DNA of 64,000 nt from Callaeas wilsoni. Taxonomy: Eukaryota > Chordata > Aves > Passeriformes > Callaeidae. Made by a program: the position numbers and the translations under genes. The DNA lies in NCBI GenBank assembly GCA_013398955.1, contig VWPU01004883.1, positions 62,001 through 126,000 of the forward strand, in the 5' to 3' direction. Shown here piece after piece: positions 61,886 to 64,000 of the stretch (positions are counted from its first letter, which is position 1; the number at the start of each line of letters is the position of its first letter). Under the pieces are notes generated by a model. That model was given only the letters and a program-made list of their open reading frames with translations, ran no database searches and had not been told where the DNA came from.

Positions 61886-64000
61886 TTCCAAACCATATGA
61901 TGTCGTGCTCTGCTGGGGTTAAACCAAGACAGTGATGAATTGAGGTGCCACAGTGCTGAGGGCAGAAACTTCTCCTTACACCTGTTGAATCCACACTGGA
62001 CTATCATCCTGCCCCTCTAGCATGGAGCTGGTTGGTGCAGGATTTGTGGTGCCAACTGGCTGACACCAAATTACACTGAGCAGAGCATTTCTTTTATGAA
62101 TGATGCAGAAACAAAATGACTTGGTTGCCGTGTCTTTAAATTAATTTCCTTGTCACAGCTTCACCACAAAATAAGGGATCTGACGTGTCTGCTCCTCTAA
62201 TGATTTTGAAGCCTGAAACAGCTGTATAAAGGCTATTTACATGTCTACCTAACTGGTTTCTCTATAAGTATTCATGACAAAAAGATTGCATTGAATGTAG
62301 TATTGTTTCATTAAACACTTAAAAATATCGATGCAGAAGAATTGATGTAACAGGGCTATAAATGCAGTTGTTCTGGCAGTTCTCCTTCCATGGTGACAGC
62401 TTTATTCGCCTTGCCTTGTATTGGTTTATGGGTTCTTTGACCTAATTTGGGGGATAAAAACTACAGGAAGATAGGTCTCTGTGCCCTGCATGTAAATCCC
62501 AATAATGTCAACAGTCCAGTGCAAGACTGAAATAGTGCTCTGGATTTCTAGGTGAAACAGAGAAAACAAACATCTACAGGATGTTTTAGGAATGAGGTTA
62601 GCAGGACTATATAGTAAGTCTGATCTGGGCATATCCTTTTCTTGGGGAAAAAAATTACAGCTTGGAAACAGGGTCTGAGGAAGCCTTTTGCCTCTGCTCA
62701 GCTGCCCAGGCACAGTGCTGGAGCAATGAAGGGTGTGCAGCTCTACATATTCCTTGGGTTTGCAAAGAGAGGGCCTGCAGAGCCACTGCAGGAGGAATGG
62801 CAGATATTCCTGGTGTGACAGTCGAGCTTGGAAAGATCCCAGGTTCTTTAGTCTCGTTAGCTGACACCAGATGGCTGGAGACCAGCTCTTCTCTGCTTTG
62901 TGGGTCTGCCTGTGCTTATGCACACACCCAAAATGGATGTGTATGAGAATGTAAAATAATGTGATTGGGATGAAGCTTACCCCACAGTGGATGTTTTTGG
63001 GGCAGTTTCAGCTAACCTCTACTATTTTGCCTCATTCTTGTCCTGAGATACATGTTTTTACTGTTATGTTTTGGGGGATTTTTTTTGGTTTTTAAAAAAT
63101 ATTTAAGTACTGTTTTCCCCATGAGGAAAATAGGTACTTGAAAGGCAAGATCAGGGTTGCAAGGTGAAGCTCTCAGGGGATGGGAAATCCCAAATTCAAG
63201 TCACCTGACACTGCCTCAGTCTGGTTTCCTACAGCATGCAGCATTCTTGTTTCACTTGGCCGAGATGGTGGATTATGTTGACTTAATGAGCAGCTATTAA
63301 TGCTTTTCTACAGAGCAATTTAATAATTTATTAGTTATTTCTTATGCTAGTCGTGTTATACCAGATGTAAACTGAGGAGAAAGTGCAGCCTTATTTTTGG
63401 AGATGCCAATATGGAACATTTAGAACATGTTCTTTCAGAACACTTACCCAAGGCTCCACGTGGCCTGAGTAGCTGCTACTGATTTCAGCAGCAGTGTCAG
63501 TGCCCAGCACTGGCGCTCAGCACCAGGGACTGCTTTGAAAAGGTCATGGGATCACCAGGAGCTCTGGCAGAGGCAAGAATTGGAACCAGATTTTTTGGGA
63601 GACTTTCAGTTGCCTTAATGTGAGACCATTCTCTTCAAGCATTTTCTGTGCTTCATTAATCTTCCAAATTCTGCAGCAAATGAGGCAGGGATCCTGCAGG
63701 AAACAGATGCAGTCAGCAGTGAATCCTGATTTGTTGTTAGAGCATGGCAGAGAAGGTCCTACGCTACCATGACATGTTGTTTGTGCCCAAAGATAAGGTG
63801 GCACTTGGAAAATCCATGGTTACAGGTCAGGTTATTTGGTCATGGAATTTTGAAGATCTTTGCAGACTTAATATGCATCCATATTGTGGGTTTAAGGATT
63901 AGCAGGTCTGCTACAACGCTGTGCTTAATATGGCTTGGATCCTGGTAGACTGCTTTGACATGAGCTGAGTCAAAGCAGGTGGGAGGCAGATATGAGATGG
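61886..64000. other. Unique stretch to the window end, no gene seen
   Basis: No repeat family is recognised. The minus frame 62923-62426 (165 codons) is the longest unexplained minus-strand frame outside repeats; it has no splice pair and no recognisable domain. The last kilobase is AT-rich with only short chance frames. Confidence 0.45.

Overview
The window looks like non-coding DNA from a bird, most likely a passerine, and probably lies inside a large gene on the + strand. Three things point to this. First, there are at least nine truncated CR1 LINE fragments whose 3' ends carry the avian signature (a GGTTGGAAGGGACC-type core and ATTCTGTGATTCT-type octamer tails). Second, two sequences resemble solo LTRs of avian endogenous retroviruses. 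Third, the rest is moderately AT-rich single-copy DNA with no bacterial gene structure. There are no operons, tRNAs, rRNAs, CRISPR arrays or CpG islands. Nearly all open reading frames over 60 codons are chance frames or lie inside repeats.

The only well supported coding feature is one 87-base internal exon at 4186-4272. It has a long pyrimidine tract and TAG acceptor, a CAG|GTGAGT donor and a charged, glutamine/leucine-rich, coiled-coil-like peptide. I do not recognise the gene. A second, weaker exon candidate is at 11399-11523; its phase does not allow direct splicing from the first. Everything after the 4186-4272 exon is therefore read as one or more very long introns, or as the intergenic flank of that gene.

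Layout: 1-4185 is intron or flank before the exon. 4273-12691 is single-copy intron with the second exon candidate. 12692-24645 holds four CR1 copies and an older retroposon remnant at about 14640-15040. 24646-37334 is largely unique, with a short CR1 scrap at 31328 and conserved-looking non-coding stretches. 37335-38306 holds two CR1 copies in opposite orientation. 38307-46269 is unique and AT-rich, with homeodomain-type motifs near 39400-39540 and 40480-40715. 46270-46750 and 53042-53530 are the two LTR-like insertions, with a CR1 between them (50935-51234). 53531-64000 is mostly unique, with a decayed-looking minus-strand reading frame at 59974-60720 and a last CR1 at 61741-61885.

I found no evidence of a new multi-gene system. 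The items most worth testing are the exon and its host gene, the minus-strand open region at 59974-60720, two perfect hairpins, two weaker spliced-exon candidates and several stretches that look like conserved regulatory elements.
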